From: Thiothrix lacustris DSM 21227
Lineage (GTDB): Bacteria > Pseudomonadota > Gammaproteobacteria > Thiotrichales > Thiotrichaceae
Assembly (NCBI RefSeq): GCF_000621325.1
Contig: NZ_JHYQ01000013.1
Location: forward strand, 62,001 to 126,000
Length of the DNA stretch: 64,000 nt
Direction of reading: 5' to 3'
Shown: positions 8,851-17,574 of the stretch, one piece after another
Position numbering within the stretch: the stretch's first letter is position 1
Layout of the letters: every line of letters begins with the position of its first letter
Translations under genes and position numbers: made by a program
The notes under the pieces: model-generated
Told to the model about the DNA's origin: nothing
The model's database searches: none
What the model saw: only the letters and a program-made list of their open reading frames with translations

Positions 8851-8873
8851 TATCCGTTTGGCGGATAAATTTT
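8851..8873 (+). terminator. weak intrinsic terminator after the DUF2202 pair
   Basis: TATCCG (8851-8856) pairs with CGGATA (8862-8867) around TTTGG and is followed by AATTTT. The stem is short, and the T-run merges into the TTTCAG box at 8871. Confidence 0.4.
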
Positions 8874-8887
8874 CAGCTTCATTTCAG
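8871..8887 (+). promoter_or_regulatory. TTTCAG-N5-TTTCAG direct repeat upstream of lipoprotein and two-component genes
   Basis: The spacing and hexamers are identical to the box at 7352-7368, here 58 bases before the ATG at 8945. An A/T-rich GATAAAAT lies downstream and could serve as a -10 element. A response regulator of the OmpR class is encoded 0.7 kb further on. Confidence 0.5.
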
Positions 8888-8944
8888 TTTGAGCCGTTAC
8901 AGTCCTGCGCTTGTGATAAAATTAGATAATTAGGACTGTGGATA

Positions 8945-9568
8945 ATGAAAACGAAAAATGTCATGGCTTTAGGGTATGCAGTAACACTTTGTTCCGCCTT
9001 GGCTCTGTCAGGATGTGGTGGAGGTAGTAGTGGGAATGGTGGTGGTGCGCCCACGGAATCCTACATTGACTACCTTGCCAGTCATCATGCGGCTTACAGC
9101 AATACTGGTACGCTGGATAATCCCAGTGCCCGTTTTGATGATGCCAGCAACTCGCTGTCGTGGTTGATTACCGCACAAACCGCCGAACAAGCTGAAAACC
9201 TTCAGAAACATATCGAATTTATGGGCAATGCGATGGCGAACGGCGGTAATCCCCGCGAATGGGATAAGCTGTTTCTGGCAGATGCGTACATGACCACGGA
9301 AAACCGTTATGAAACCCGTGTATCCGTTTCAGGTTATAATGTTCTGGTCGAAAAATTGGCGACTGATCCCTGCGCTTACCAACTCTTGAAAGCTCATGCG
9401 ACGGGCATCAGTGGTAAGTTTTTTGAAGGCAATATCAAAGTGGATTTCAGTTCACAGGCTGAGGTCGTTATTGCCAGTGACGCGTGCAGTGCAGACCGCA
9501 GTGCTATTGAAGCCTATATTGCGGCACGTTTAAGATCTGTGCCTAACGGGATTCAGAACAATAGTTGA
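8945..9568 (+). CDS. hypothetical lipoprotein upstream of two-component system
   Basis: A 207-residue protein with a lipobox (ALSGC, Cys24) followed by a Gly/Ser-rich linker, typical of an outer-membrane or periplasmic lipoprotein. I do not recognise the mature domain. Two cysteines (in D-P-C-A-Y and D-A-C-S-A) could form a disulfide. It sits 13 bases before the response-regulator start and probably shares its transcript, so it may be a signal-sensing or target component of that system. The upstream TTTCAG direct repeat links it to the DUF2202 genes. Confidence 0.7.
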   Translation: MKTKNVMALGYAVTLCSALALSGCGGGSSGNGGGAPTESYIDYLASHHAAYSNTGTLDNPSARFDDASNSLSWLITAQTAEQAENLQKHIEFMGNAMANGGNPREWDKLFLADAYMTTENRYETRVSVSGYNVLVEKLATDPCAYQLLKAHATGISGKFFEGNIKVDFSSQAEVVIASDACSADRSAIEAYIAARLRSVPNGIQNNS

Positions 9569-9581
9569 GGTTGGAGAAACC

Positions 9582-10271
9582 ATGCGCCTGTTATTGGTTG
9601 AAGACGATACCGAACTGAGTAGCAGCTTGCACGCCCGCCTGAAGCGCGAAGGTTTCGCCGTGGACATCGCTGCGAACGGCGTGGATGGCGAATTCATGGG
9701 CGACGAAGAGCCTTACGATGTGGTGATTCTTGACCTCGGCCTGCCGCAACGCAGTGGGCTGGAGGTGTTGCAACACTGGCGGCAACGCGGCAATCGCGTG
9801 CCGGTGATTGTGCTTACTGCCCGTGATGCTTGGCACGAACGGGTGGATGGCTTTAAGGCTGGGGCAGATGATTACCTCGGCAAGCCGTTTCACTTTGAGG
9901 AATTGTTGGTGCGGGTGCAGGCGCTGATTCGCCGCAACCTTCAGGCATCGGTTCCCGATCAGAAGCTGGATTGCTGCGGCCTGCAACTGGATGAGGAACA
10001 CCAGCAAGTCACTACCCCGGAGGGCACGGTGTTCGATCTGACCGGCACCGAATTCCGCCTGTTGCGCTATTTCATGCTGCACCCCGGCAAAATCCTCACC
10101 AAGTCACGCCTGACCGAACACGTTTACGAACAGGATTTCGACCGCGACAGCAATGTGATCGAAGTCTATGTGCGCCATTTACGCCGCAAGTTAGGTGAAT
10201 GGCGCATCCTTACCCGCCGGGGACAAGGTTACATTTTCATCGACCCCGCTAAACCGGAGCCACCCGTATGA
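9582..10271 (+). CDS. OmpR/PhoP-family response regulator
   Basis: The receiver domain starts MRLLLVEDD, with Asp51 (V-I-L-D-L-G-L-P) as phosphoacceptor and K-P-F near residue 101. A winged-helix DNA-binding domain follows (F-D-L-T-G-T-E-F-R-L-L-R, then V-Y-V-R-H-L-R-R-K-L). The 229-residue length is standard. It overlaps the downstream kinase start as ATGA, so it is its cognate regulator. The two TTTCAG-N5-TTTCAG boxes nearby have the geometry expected for this class, suggesting control of the DUF2202 genes and autoregulation. The closest well-known relatives by architecture are PhoP and QseB/PmrA, but the signal is unknown. Confidence 0.92.
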   Translation: MRLLLVEDDTELSSSLHARLKREGFAVDIAANGVDGEFMGDEEPYDVVILDLGLPQRSGLEVLQHWRQRGNRVPVIVLTARDAWHERVDGFKAGADDYLGKPFHFEELLVRVQALIRRNLQASVPDQKLDCCGLQLDEEHQQVTTPEGTVFDLTGTEFRLLRYFMLHPGKILTKSRLTEHVYEQDFDRDSNVIEVYVRHLRRKLGEWRILTRRGQGYIFIDPAKPEPPV

Positions 10272-11281
10272 AATCGCTCGAACGCCAGTTGCAGATCAAC
10301 CTTGCGATGACGCTGATTGCGGTGATGGCACTAATTTGGGTGGTGGGCAGCCAATTGCCGCGTCTTGCACCTGTTCACGCTCCCCTCTTGGCGGGCGCAG
10401 GTGTGGAGATGCCAGTTTCTGAACGTCCGCAACGTTTCAAATGGGTTTTCCCTATCTTGGCAGCGGGGGGGATTGCTTTGATTTTGGGGATTCAGGGTGT
10501 AGTTATCCGCCGTACCTTCCGCCGTCTCGACCGGATACGCGCCGAAGTCCGTGAGCTGGAAGCGGGTAAGCTTTCGATGCTGAGCGAAGATGTACCTGCC
10601 GAAATCTACCCCATTATCCACGAATTCAACCACGTCCTCAGCCTGATGCAGGAACGCCTGGAACGTTCGCGCAATTCCCTCGGCAACCTCGCCCACGCGT
10701 TGAAAGCACCACTCAACCTGCTGGTGCAATACCTCGATCAAGAACCGGATGCTAACCACAACCAGCAGGCGCAATTACAGGCCGAACGCATCCGCCAACT
10801 CACCGAACGCGAACTCAAACGCGCCCGCATGGCGGGGCTGGGCAACACCACGCAACGCTTTGACCCGCGTGCGGAACTGCCCACTTTAGTCGACGTGCTG
10901 GCACGGATTCACCACAAATCACCGCGCAGCATTGCACTCGACATTGCCCCCGAGATCACCCGTTTCGGCGACCGCGAAGACATGCTGGAACTGGTCGGCA
11001 ACCTGCTCGACAACGCCTGCAAATGGGCGCGGGAACAGGTGTGCTGCCAAATTGCCTGCATTGACGGGCAGGTTCAGATCACGGTGGAGGACGACGGCAC
11101 AGGCCGTAGTGAAACCGAATTGCAGCAAATGGCGGAACGTGGCGTGCGCCTCGATGAATCGGTGGAAGGCCACGGGCTAGGGCTTTCGATCTGCAAGGAT
11201 ATTGTGAAACTGTACGGTGGCACGCTGGCGTTTGGGCACTCGAAAGCGCTGGGGGGCTTGCAGGTGACAGTGAGGTTATAA
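10268..11281 (+). CDS. PhoQ-like sensor histidine kinase
   Basis: Membrane segments lie at about residues 10-28 and 60-80 and flank a short periplasmic loop of about 30 residues. A HAMP-like region follows, then the phosphoacceptor His143 in L-A-H-A-L-K-A-P-L-N, and an ATPase domain with N-L-L-D-N-A-C-K-W-A (N box), D-D-G-T-G and G-H-G-L-G-L-S-I (G boxes). The H-A-L-K-A-P variant of the H box is typical of the PhoQ subgroup. The short loop limits ligand sensing to something small or to the membrane environment. It is translationally coupled to the regulator upstream. A convergent small lipoprotein gene ends 13 bases beyond it. Confidence 0.92.
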   Translation: MKSLERQLQINLAMTLIAVMALIWVVGSQLPRLAPVHAPLLAGAGVEMPVSERPQRFKWVFPILAAGGIALILGIQGVVIRRTFRRLDRIRAEVRELEAGKLSMLSEDVPAEIYPIIHEFNHVLSLMQERLERSRNSLGNLAHALKAPLNLLVQYLDQEPDANHNQQAQLQAERIRQLTERELKRARMAGLGNTTQRFDPRAELPTLVDVLARIHHKSPRSIALDIAPEITRFGDREDMLELVGNLLDNACKWAREQVCCQIACIDGQVQITVEDDGTGRSETELQQMAERGVRLDESVEGHGLGLSICKDIVKLYGGTLAFGHSKALGGLQVTVRL

Positions 11282-11294
11282 GGGGCATACGCCC

Positions 11295-11669
11295 TTAGTC
11301 ATTAAGGTAAATCAGTTGCACCCGTTCCCCACTCGCCAACGGCTGCTTCAGCTCAATACTGAACAGTGAAGGCCGATGCGTGTTGCGTAACCGGATGGCC
11401 GCCGAATGTTCCACCCGACCCTGTTCCCGCACCTTGCCGCTGGCGTCCAGCACGGCGTAACCAATATGCCCGAAAGGCACAGGGTTACGCCCGGTACGGT
11501 GTATCTGCCCCTTGATGGTGCTTTGACCTTCCACCCGCAAGGAACGGAAAGCCACCGACGCCGCATGGGTATCGGTGATGAATCTGTTTCCGGCAGTATC
11601 GGTAGGAATGACGGTACAGCTTGAAGCACTCAGCAACAAGGCAATCGCCACGAAAACGTTAGTCAACAT
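11295..11669 (-). CDS. small hypothetical lipoprotein downstream of RND pump
   Basis: A 124-residue protein with a lipoprotein signal (S-A-S-S-C at about 15-18). The mature part has alternating strands and looks like a small beta-sandwich, with no cysteine-rich or His-rich metal motif. It follows the RND pump gene by 12 bases in the same direction, so it is probably the last gene of the pump operon and an envelope accessory protein. I do not recognise the family. No outer-membrane channel gene is present beside the pump, and this protein is far too small to be one. Confidence 0.65.
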   Translation of the reverse strand: MLTNVFVAIALLLSASSCTVIPTDTAGNRFITDTHAASVAFRSLRVEGQSTIKGQIHRTGRNPVPFGHIGYAVLDASGKVREQGRVEHSAAIRLRNTHRPSLFSIELKQPLASGERVQLIYLND

Positions 11670-11681
11670 GTCCGATACTCC

Positions 11682-14600
11682 TTAATGATGGGTGGTGAGG
11701 TCGCGGGATTTTTCACCCTTGAGGACAAACTGGCGGTACAGCAGCGGCAGCAAAATCAGCGTCAGCGTGGTGGAACTCACCAGCCCGCCGATGACCACCG
11801 TCGCCAACGGCTTCTGGATTTCGGAACCGGGGCCAGTCGCAAACAGCAGCGGAACCAGACCCCAGGTGGCGATACTCGCCGTCATCAGCACCGGGCGCAG
11901 GCGGCGTAATGCCCCTTCCCGCACCACCGGAATCCCCCGGAAGCCGCTTTGGTGTAACTGGTTAAAGAATGTGACCAACACCACCCCGTTCAGCACCGCA
12001 ATACCCAATAGCGCGATGAAACCAACCGAGGCCGGAACCGACAAGTATTGCCCCGACAGTGCCAGGCTGAAAATGCCGCCGACCAGCGCCAGCGGTACGT
12101 TGGCCATGACCAGTACGGTCTGGCGGATATTGCGGAAGGTTAAAAACAGCAGCAAACCGATCAGCAGCAAGGCGAGTGGCACGACCACCATCAAGCGTTG
12201 CGCGGCGCGTTGCTGGTTTTCAAACTGCCCGCCCCAGGTGATATTGTAACCGCTGGGAAGTTTGACCTGTGCGGCGACCGCTTGCTGGGCTTCTTCCACG
12301 AAACTGACCAGATCGCGCCCGACGACGTTGCTTTGTACGGTGACAAAACGCCCGGCATTTTCGCGTTTGATGGCTACCGGCCCTTCGGTGCGGATCAGTT
12401 TGGCAACTTGATCGAGGCTGATGACACGCCCGTCCGCCAAGGTCAGGCGGATTTGTTGCAAGGCTGTGGGGGCGTTGCGTAATTCGGCAGTGCCGCGCAA
12501 TTGCAGTGGAACGCGGCGACCTTCCTGCTGGATTGTGCCGATGATTTCGCCTTCCAGTTGGGTGCGTAACAGGGCGGCGATGTCATCCACCGACAGGCCA
12601 AAACGCCCGGCGGCGGTGCGGTCGATTTCCGCCCGCAGGTATTGCACGCCTTCGTTTTTCTGGGTGTACACATCCGACGCGCCGGGGATTTTTTCCAGCA
12701 GGGTAGCGACATCCTGTGCCATGCCGTTGAGGGTGTTGAGGTCGGAACCGAAAATCTTGATGGCAATGTCACCCCGGCTGCCGGTGAGCATTTCCGAGAC
12801 GCGCATGTCGATCGGCTGGGTGAAGTTGTAAGCCACACCGGGGAAGGTTTCCAGCACTTTGCGGATTTCTTCCTGTAACCATTCCTTGTCGGGGGTGCGC
12901 CATTCCTGCAACGGTTTCAGCACCAGAAAGGAGTCGGTGTCATTCAGCCCCATCGGGTCGAGGCCGAGCTCATCTGAGCCGACGCGGGCAACCATGCGCT
13001 CAATTTCGGGAATGTTGGCGAGCAAGGCTTTTTGCACTTTCAGGTCGGTGGCGACGCTTTCTTCCAGACTGATGGAAGGCAGCTTTTCCAGTTGCACGAT
13101 CAGGTCGCCTTCGTCCATGACCGGCATGAAGGTCTTGCCAATGAAAGGGTAAGTGGCAATGGCCGCAGCCATCACCAGCCCGGTCAGCAGGTAGACAGTT
13201 TTGGGGGATTTCAGTGCGCCATCCAGCACCGGGATGTATGCCGCGCGGGAAATACGTAGCAGCCACGGGTCTTCATGCGCGGCTTGTTTCAGTAACCAGG
13301 AAGACAGTACCGGAATGATGGTCAGCGCCAGTAACAGCGACACCGACAGGGCAAACACGATGGTCATGGCAACCGGCGCGAACAGCTTGCCTTCCAGCCC
13401 TTGCAGGCTCAACAGCGGCAGAAACACAATGGCAATGATCAGGATGCCGGTACTCACGGGGGCAGACACTTCCTGTACCGCCCAGAGAATTTTCTGGATT
13501 TGCGGGGTGTTGGCCTTTTCGTCGTCGTGGGCAAGGTGAGCCACGATGTTTTCCACAATCACCACCGCCGCATCCACCAGCAGACCGATAGCAATCGCCA
13601 GCCCGCCAAGGCTCATCAGGTTGGCAGAAATGCCGAACTGGCGCATCAGGATGAACGTGCCGAGGATCGACAATGGCAGAATCAGTGCCACCACAAACGC
13701 CGCCCGCAAGTTACCAAGGAAGGCGAACAGGATAATGCCGACCAGCACAGCCGCTTCCAGCAAGGCTTTGCTGACGGTGTGGATGGCTTTGTCCACCAGT
13801 ACGGAACGGTCGTAGAAGGTGGAAATGGTAGTGCCTTCCGGCAGTGAAGCAGAAATGTCGTCGAGTTTGATTTTGAGGCTTTCGATCAGTTGCCCGGCAT
13901 TCGCGCCGCGCAGGCTGAGTACAAGCCCTTCCACTGCTTCGCCTTCGCCATTCTGGGTGACAGCGCCGTAACGAGTCAGCTCACCGAGTTCGATTTTGGC
14001 GACATCGTTGACGGTGATGGGTGCATCGCCCATGCTTTTGATGGCGATGTGGCGTAAGTCGTCTAGCCCCTTGATGCCGCCTTCCACCCGCACGACCCAG
14101 GTTTCTTCGCCTTCATTGACGCGGCCTGCACCGTCGTTGCGGATATTGCTGGCGAGGGCGGTGCGCAAGTCGTCCAGCGTCAGGCCACGGGCATTGAGCG
14201 CGGCGAGGTTCGGGGTGACTTCAAAGGTAGTGACCCGCCCACCGAGGGAGTTTACGTCAGCCACACCGGGCAGGGCGCGTAATTGTGGGCGGATTGTCCA
14301 GTCCAGCAAGGTGCGCTTTTCTTGCAGCGATAACGGCCCTTCGATGGTGAACATGAACATTTCCGACAGGGGGGTAGAAATCGGAGCCAGCCCGCCGCTG
14401 ACGTTATCGGGCAGGTCGCCTTTGACGTTGGCGAAACGTTCCGTGACCTGACTGCGTGCCCAGTAAATGTCGGTGCCTTCGGCAAAGTCGAGGGTAATGT
14501 CAGCCAGCGCGTATTTGGAAACGCTGCGCAGGATGCTTTGGTTGGGGATGCCGAGCAACTCGGTTTCCACCGGCTGGGTGATGCGGGCTTCGACTTCTTC

Positions 14601-14774
14601 CGGGGTCATGCCGGGGGCTTTGAGGATCAGTTTCACCTGGGTGGTGGAAACGTCCGGGAAAGCATCTATTGGCAACTGTTGAAAGGAATGGATGCCCAGC
14701 CCGGCGAGTGCCAGTGTCAGACCCAGAATCAACCAGCGCTGTGCCAGTGAGAATTCGGTAAACCAGTTCAGCAT
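11682..14774 (-). CDS. heavy-metal efflux RND transporter, CusA/CzcA family
   Basis: The 1030 residues show the duplicated twelve-helix RND layout. An N-terminal helix is followed by the HME signature P-I-D-A-F-P-D-V-S-T-T-Q-V, and helix 4 contains G-L-L-V-D-A-A-V-V-I-V-E-N. The first of the two helix-4 aspartates found in CzcA is replaced (A-I-A-I-G), so the pump resembles the CusA/HME4-5 subgroups rather than CzcA. It would be the inner-membrane proton-driven pump of a tripartite metal exporter. The adaptor gene lies 3 bases upstream. No TolC-like channel is encoded here. Substrate (Cu, Ag or other) cannot be fixed from sequence alone. Confidence 0.92.
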   Translation of the reverse strand: MLNWFTEFSLAQRWLILGLTLALAGLGIHSFQQLPIDAFPDVSTTQVKLILKAPGMTPEEVEARITQPVETELLGIPNQSILRSVSKYALADITLDFAEGTDIYWARSQVTERFANVKGDLPDNVSGGLAPISTPLSEMFMFTIEGPLSLQEKRTLLDWTIRPQLRALPGVADVNSLGGRVTTFEVTPNLAALNARGLTLDDLRTALASNIRNDGAGRVNEGEETWVVRVEGGIKGLDDLRHIAIKSMGDAPITVNDVAKIELGELTRYGAVTQNGEGEAVEGLVLSLRGANAGQLIESLKIKLDDISASLPEGTTISTFYDRSVLVDKAIHTVSKALLEAAVLVGIILFAFLGNLRAAFVVALILPLSILGTFILMRQFGISANLMSLGGLAIAIGLLVDAAVVIVENIVAHLAHDDEKANTPQIQKILWAVQEVSAPVSTGILIIAIVFLPLLSLQGLEGKLFAPVAMTIVFALSVSLLLALTIIPVLSSWLLKQAAHEDPWLLRISRAAYIPVLDGALKSPKTVYLLTGLVMAAAIATYPFIGKTFMPVMDEGDLIVQLEKLPSISLEESVATDLKVQKALLANIPEIERMVARVGSDELGLDPMGLNDTDSFLVLKPLQEWRTPDKEWLQEEIRKVLETFPGVAYNFTQPIDMRVSEMLTGSRGDIAIKIFGSDLNTLNGMAQDVATLLEKIPGASDVYTQKNEGVQYLRAEIDRTAAGRFGLSVDDIAALLRTQLEGEIIGTIQQEGRRVPLQLRGTAELRNAPTALQQIRLTLADGRVISLDQVAKLIRTEGPVAIKRENAGRFVTVQSNVVGRDLVSFVEEAQQAVAAQVKLPSGYNITWGGQFENQQRAAQRLMVVVPLALLLIGLLLFLTFRNIRQTVLVMANVPLALVGGIFSLALSGQYLSVPASVGFIALLGIAVLNGVVLVTFFNQLHQSGFRGIPVVREGALRRLRPVLMTASIATWGLVPLLFATGPGSEIQKPLATVVIGGLVSSTTLTLILLPLLYRQFVLKGEKSRDLTTHH

Positions 14775-14777
14775 GGC

Positions 14778-15830
14778 TTATTCCCCCGCTTCTTGCCACT
14801 TGGCTTTGAGGGCGGCAACGCCCTTGATGGCGATGCGGCTGTTGGCAGCGAGGCCGCTGACGCTGGTTTGTGTGCCACTTTGGTTGACTGAAGTGACGGG
14901 GGTGGGGGTGTAGCCGGTTTCGGTTTCAACAAACACATAGGCTTTGTCACCGACCCATGCCAGCCCGCTGGAGGGGATGTTGAGGGTCGAGCCTGTTTCA
15001 GCAGCGCCTTGCAGTTTGACCTTGACGCTTTGCCCCGGATGCAGGCGGGTGTCGGTTTGTTTAAGGTCGGCACGGGCGATGACGTTCTGTGCCATGTCGA
15101 GTATGGGTTGCAGGGCGCGGATGGTGGCGTTGGCGGTGCTGCCTTCCACTTCGACGGTTTGGCCTGCTTGCACGGCGCTGGCTTGCGCCGGGGTCAGGGG
15201 AATTTCCAGCCCGAGGCGGTGCAGGTCGCCGATCTTGACCAGTGCAGCGGGGGCTTCGACTTGTTGGCCGGGTTCGACCAGCGTTTCCAGTATCCAGCCG
15301 TCGATGGGGGAAGTGAGGTGGATTTCAGCGCCTTCGTTGCCAGGCTTGGAGCCTAGCAGGCGGATGTTTTTTTCAGCGGCTTCGAGGTCGGCACGGGTCA
15401 GGTCAACTTCATTTTTGGTGAGTAGCCAGGTGTTCTGGGCAATCAGCCCTTGTGCCGCCAGACGCTGGTCGCGGGAAGCCGTGTCGCTGGCAAGGCGGTG
15501 TTTCAGATTGGCTTGTACGTACTGGCGTTGCGCATCTACCAGTTCGGGGGATGACAGAGAAACCAGTTTTTGCCCGCGTTCCACTGGCTCGCCTGCCTGA
15601 TACAGCAGGGCAGTGATCAGGCCATCGGCAGGGGCTGCGACTACCCGCACACTGGCGGGGGGAAGCACGACTTTGGCGATGGCTTCCAGCCCCAGGCTGT
15701 TGGTGGCAGCGGTGGCGGGGGCGGATTCTATCCCCAGTGCGGTGCGTTGTTCCGGTGAAACGGGCAGGGTTTCAGCCGCCCAGTTCAGGGCAGGGAAGGT
15801 GGCAAGAGCGAACAGGAAATATTTCAACAT
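14778..15830 (-). CDS. RND efflux periplasmic adaptor (membrane-fusion protein), CusB/CzcB type
   Basis: A signal peptide (about 1-18) is followed by a beta-barrel/lipoyl/alpha-hairpin adaptor layout: G-L-I-T-A-L-L-Y-Q-A-G-E-P-V near residue 70-85 (lipoyl half), a helical hairpin rich in Asp, Arg and Leu, and G-W-I-L-E-T-L-V-E-P-G-Q-Q-V (second lipoyl half). The 350 residues fit the compact adaptor class. No N-terminal methionine metal-binding triad like that of E. coli CusB is evident. It is the first gene of the pump operon and is separated from the upstream LuxR-type gene by 114 bases, in which the palindrome at 15923-15936 lies. Confidence 0.9.
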   Translation of the reverse strand: MLKYFLFALATFPALNWAAETLPVSPEQRTALGIESAPATAATNSLGLEAIAKVVLPPASVRVVAAPADGLITALLYQAGEPVERGQKLVSLSSPELVDAQRQYVQANLKHRLASDTASRDQRLAAQGLIAQNTWLLTKNEVDLTRADLEAAEKNIRLLGSKPGNEGAEIHLTSPIDGWILETLVEPGQQVEAPAALVKIGDLHRLGLEIPLTPAQASAVQAGQTVEVEGSTANATIRALQPILDMAQNVIARADLKQTDTRLHPGQSVKVKLQGAAETGSTLNIPSSGLAWVGDKAYVFVETETGYTPTPVTSVNQSGTQTSVSGLAANSRIAIKGVAALKAKWQEAGE

Positions 15831-15922
15831 GGCTAATCATCACTGTGAGCAGGGTAACACTTCCAGTATATTAGCTTTTACTAATAAATTGTAACGGGCA
15901 AAGGGTCAGTTCGTGGGTGGGT

Positions 15923-15936
15923 AGGGCATTTGCCCT
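15923..15936. promoter_or_regulatory. palindrome AGGGCA-TT-TGCCCT upstream of RND operon
   Basis: A 6-2-6 inverted repeat lies between the LuxR-type gene (ends 15945) and the adaptor start at 15830. On the other strand it reads AGGGCAAATGCCCT. The core GGCAAATG recurs at 16535-16546 and 18093-18104, in front of the two LuxR-type paralogues. It could be an operator. Confidence 0.35.
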
Positions 15937-15944
15937 ATGCCGAA

Positions 15945-16448
15945 TCAGGTTAAAAAGTCTTCAAAGAACCAGGCGGCGAACTCATGACGCCCGTTCAGGC
16001 CGGACTTGCGGTAGACGGCAATGGCTTGCTGGCGCACGGTTTTTTCCTTGGTATCGCGGATAGCAGCGATTTCATCAAAGCTCAAGCCTTTGAGCATGAA
16101 CAGCGCGACTTCCTTTTCGGTCGGGCTTAGCCCCCATTCTTCCAGTTGTTCGTGGATGACTTCGATGTGTTTCTGGCTGACTTGCTGCAACTTTTTGTGC
16201 AGGTCGGAAATACGGGCGTGGGAATGGTTAAGCTGGGTGTGTAGCGACACGATTTCGCGGTGCTTACAGTAATTTTCCCACAGCAGGTAGATGACTCCGG
16301 CGAAAGAGATAATGACCACAATGGCATCTACCGTGACGTGCAGTAGGTTGCGGTCGGTTTTGTGTACGTCGGCGCTAAAACCATAGGTATGGAGTACTGC
16401 CACAATAAACAACAGCGAAATGATGAAAATATCTCTGGGGCGGAACAT
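15945..16448 (-). CDS. membrane-anchored LuxR-type (GerE HTH) regulator, copy 1
   Basis: The 167-residue protein has two predicted membrane helices (about 7-24 and 40-57), a heptad-rich coiled region (about 62-104) and a C-terminal LuxR/GerE helix-turn-helix (L-S-P-T-E-K-E-V-A-L-F-M-L-K-G-L-S-F-D-E-I-A). It lacks a receiver or ligand-binding domain, so the signal is presumably sensed in the membrane or through the coiled segment. A paralogue at 17575-18078 has the same architecture and a near-identical C-terminal 60 residues. The pair flanks a PepSY protein and a cytochrome b561, which are the likely targets. It is divergent from the PepSY gene, with 234 bases between them. Confidence 0.85.
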   Translation of the reverse strand: MFRPRDIFIISLLFIVAVLHTYGFSADVHKTDRNLLHVTVDAIVVIISFAGVIYLLWENYCKHREIVSLHTQLNHSHARISDLHKKLQQVSQKHIEVIHEQLEEWGLSPTEKEVALFMLKGLSFDEIAAIRDTKEKTVRQQAIAVYRKSGLNGRHEFAAWFFEDFLT

Positions 16449-16534
16449 GGCGTTGGGTGATGTCTGTGGATGGTATAAGAGAGGGGATTCTAGTGGATTT
16501 TGGTAGGTCTATCCATGTCTTCTTGTTTTGTCAT

Positions 16535-16564
16535 CCGGCAAATGTCTGTTAAGGCATTTGTCGG
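16535..16564. promoter_or_regulatory. imperfect inverted repeat in the LuxR/PepSY divergent promoter
   Basis: CCGGCAAATG (16535-16544) can pair with CATTTGTCGG (16555-16564), with one G-T pair, around a 10-base spacer. It lies 87-116 bases upstream of the LuxR-type start and 119-148 before the PepSY ATG. It shares GGCAAATGTC with 18094-18104. Confidence 0.4.
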
Positions 16565-16682
16565 GTAATCTTGCGACATTCCTCCTCTGGTTGCGAATGC
16601 CTGTTGGGCGTTATTGTGTGCAGCTCATGATCACATGATCGTTTCTTCTTTGTACTATCGTTAACTTTAGGAGTTTAATCCC

Positions 16683-17030
16683 ATGTTGAAACAAGCTACC
16701 CTCGCCGCCGTTGTGCTGCTGACCGCTATGACTGCCCAAACCGCTTTTGCGGCTGCTGATTGCCCTGCTAATCCCAAAGACAAGTGGCTGTCTGAGTTGG
16801 ACATGCAGAAGAAGATCGTCAATGACTACGGTTGGGTGATCTACAAGTTCAAAACGGATGGCGAATGCTACGAAGTCTACGGCATGGCTCCGAAAGAAGA
16901 GGCCAAGCCTGCTGATGCGGCTGCACCTGCTGCTGATGCCGCCACCCCTGCGGTTGCCCCAGAAATGGTTAAGGTTGAAGCCTACTTCAATACCGCTACT
17001 GGCGAAGTCGTCAAAAAAGAAATGGACTAA
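16683..17030 (+). CDS. periplasmic PepSY-like small protein
   Basis: A 115-residue protein with a signal peptide (about 1-23, ending A-F-A-A). The short globular part, P-K-D-K-W-L-S-E-L-D-M-Q-K-K-I, then Y-K-F-K-T-D-G-E-C-Y-E-V-Y-G, and the final V-E-A-Y-F-N-T-A-T-G-E-V-V strand fit a single PepSY-type domain, interrupted by an Ala/Pro-rich linker. Two cysteines may form a disulfide. The ATG follows TAGGAG by about 10 bases. It is followed 6 bases later by a cytochrome b561 gene. PepSY proteins often sit beside b-type cytochromes and ferric-reductase-like redox modules, so a periplasmic partner role is inferred. Confidence 0.75.
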   Translation: MLKQATLAAVVLLTAMTAQTAFAAADCPANPKDKWLSELDMQKKIVNDYGWVIYKFKTDGECYEVYGMAPKEEAKPADAAAPAADAATPAVAPEMVKVEAYFNTATGEVVKKEMD

Positions 17031-17036
17031 TCAGCC

Positions 17037-17564
17037 ATGAAAACCAGTACGCATGAAATCGTTGTTTGGGATCTGTTTGTTCGGCTGTTCCACTGGTCTG
17101 TCGCCACCTTGTTCCTGCTGGATTTCTGGGTGCTGGAAGCGGGCGATCCGCCACATAATTGGTCGGGTTACGCCATTGGCTTTCTGTTGCTGGGGCGGAT
17201 AGTGTGGGGCTTTACGGGCAACTATAACGCCCGTTTCAGCAGCTTTTTTCCGACCCCTGCGCGTATCCGCAAACATCTGTTGGAGATGCGCAAGGGGACG
17301 GTTGACCCCGCCGAAGGCCATAACCCACTGGGCGGGGCAATGGTGCTGTTCCTGATGCTGATGTTGTCGCTGATTGTGCTGACTGGCTGGCTACTGACCT
17401 GGGATATGTTCTGGGGTGAGGGCTGGTTGGAAGATCTGCATGAGCTGTTTGCAGACATCACGATGTGGGCTGTGGTGGTGCATGTTAGCGCGGTGGTTAT
17501 CATGGGCAAGTTGCTGGGTATTCGTCTGATCCGCACCATGATCACCGGGAAGCGTTCCGTGTGA
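17037..17564 (+). CDS. cytochrome b561 family protein
   Basis: 175 residues with four membrane helices and the expected haem-ligand histidines: W-D-L-F-V-R-L-F-H-W in helix 1, G-H-N-P-L-G-G near the middle, L-H-E-L-F-A and V-V-V-H-V-S-A in the later helices. This is the di-haem b561/Ni-Fe hydrogenase b-type fold that passes electrons between quinone and periplasmic cytochromes. It begins 6 bases after the PepSY gene and forms a two-gene operon with it. A second member of the family lies at 22815-23432 in the SHP cluster, so this window has two parallel modules. Confidence 0.9.
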   Translation: MKTSTHEIVVWDLFVRLFHWSVATLFLLDFWVLEAGDPPHNWSGYAIGFLLLGRIVWGFTGNYNARFSSFFPTPARIRKHLLEMRKGTVDPAEGHNPLGGAMVLFLMLMLSLIVLTGWLLTWDMFWGEGWLEDLHELFADITMWAVVVHVSAVVIMGKLLGIRLIRTMITGKRSV

Positions 17565-17574
17565 CTGTGGGGAT

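Noticed and set aside
16626-16641. CATGATCACATGATCG tandem repeat before the PepSY gene
   Set aside because: Two eight-base units only, with no second occurrence, so no operator claim is made.
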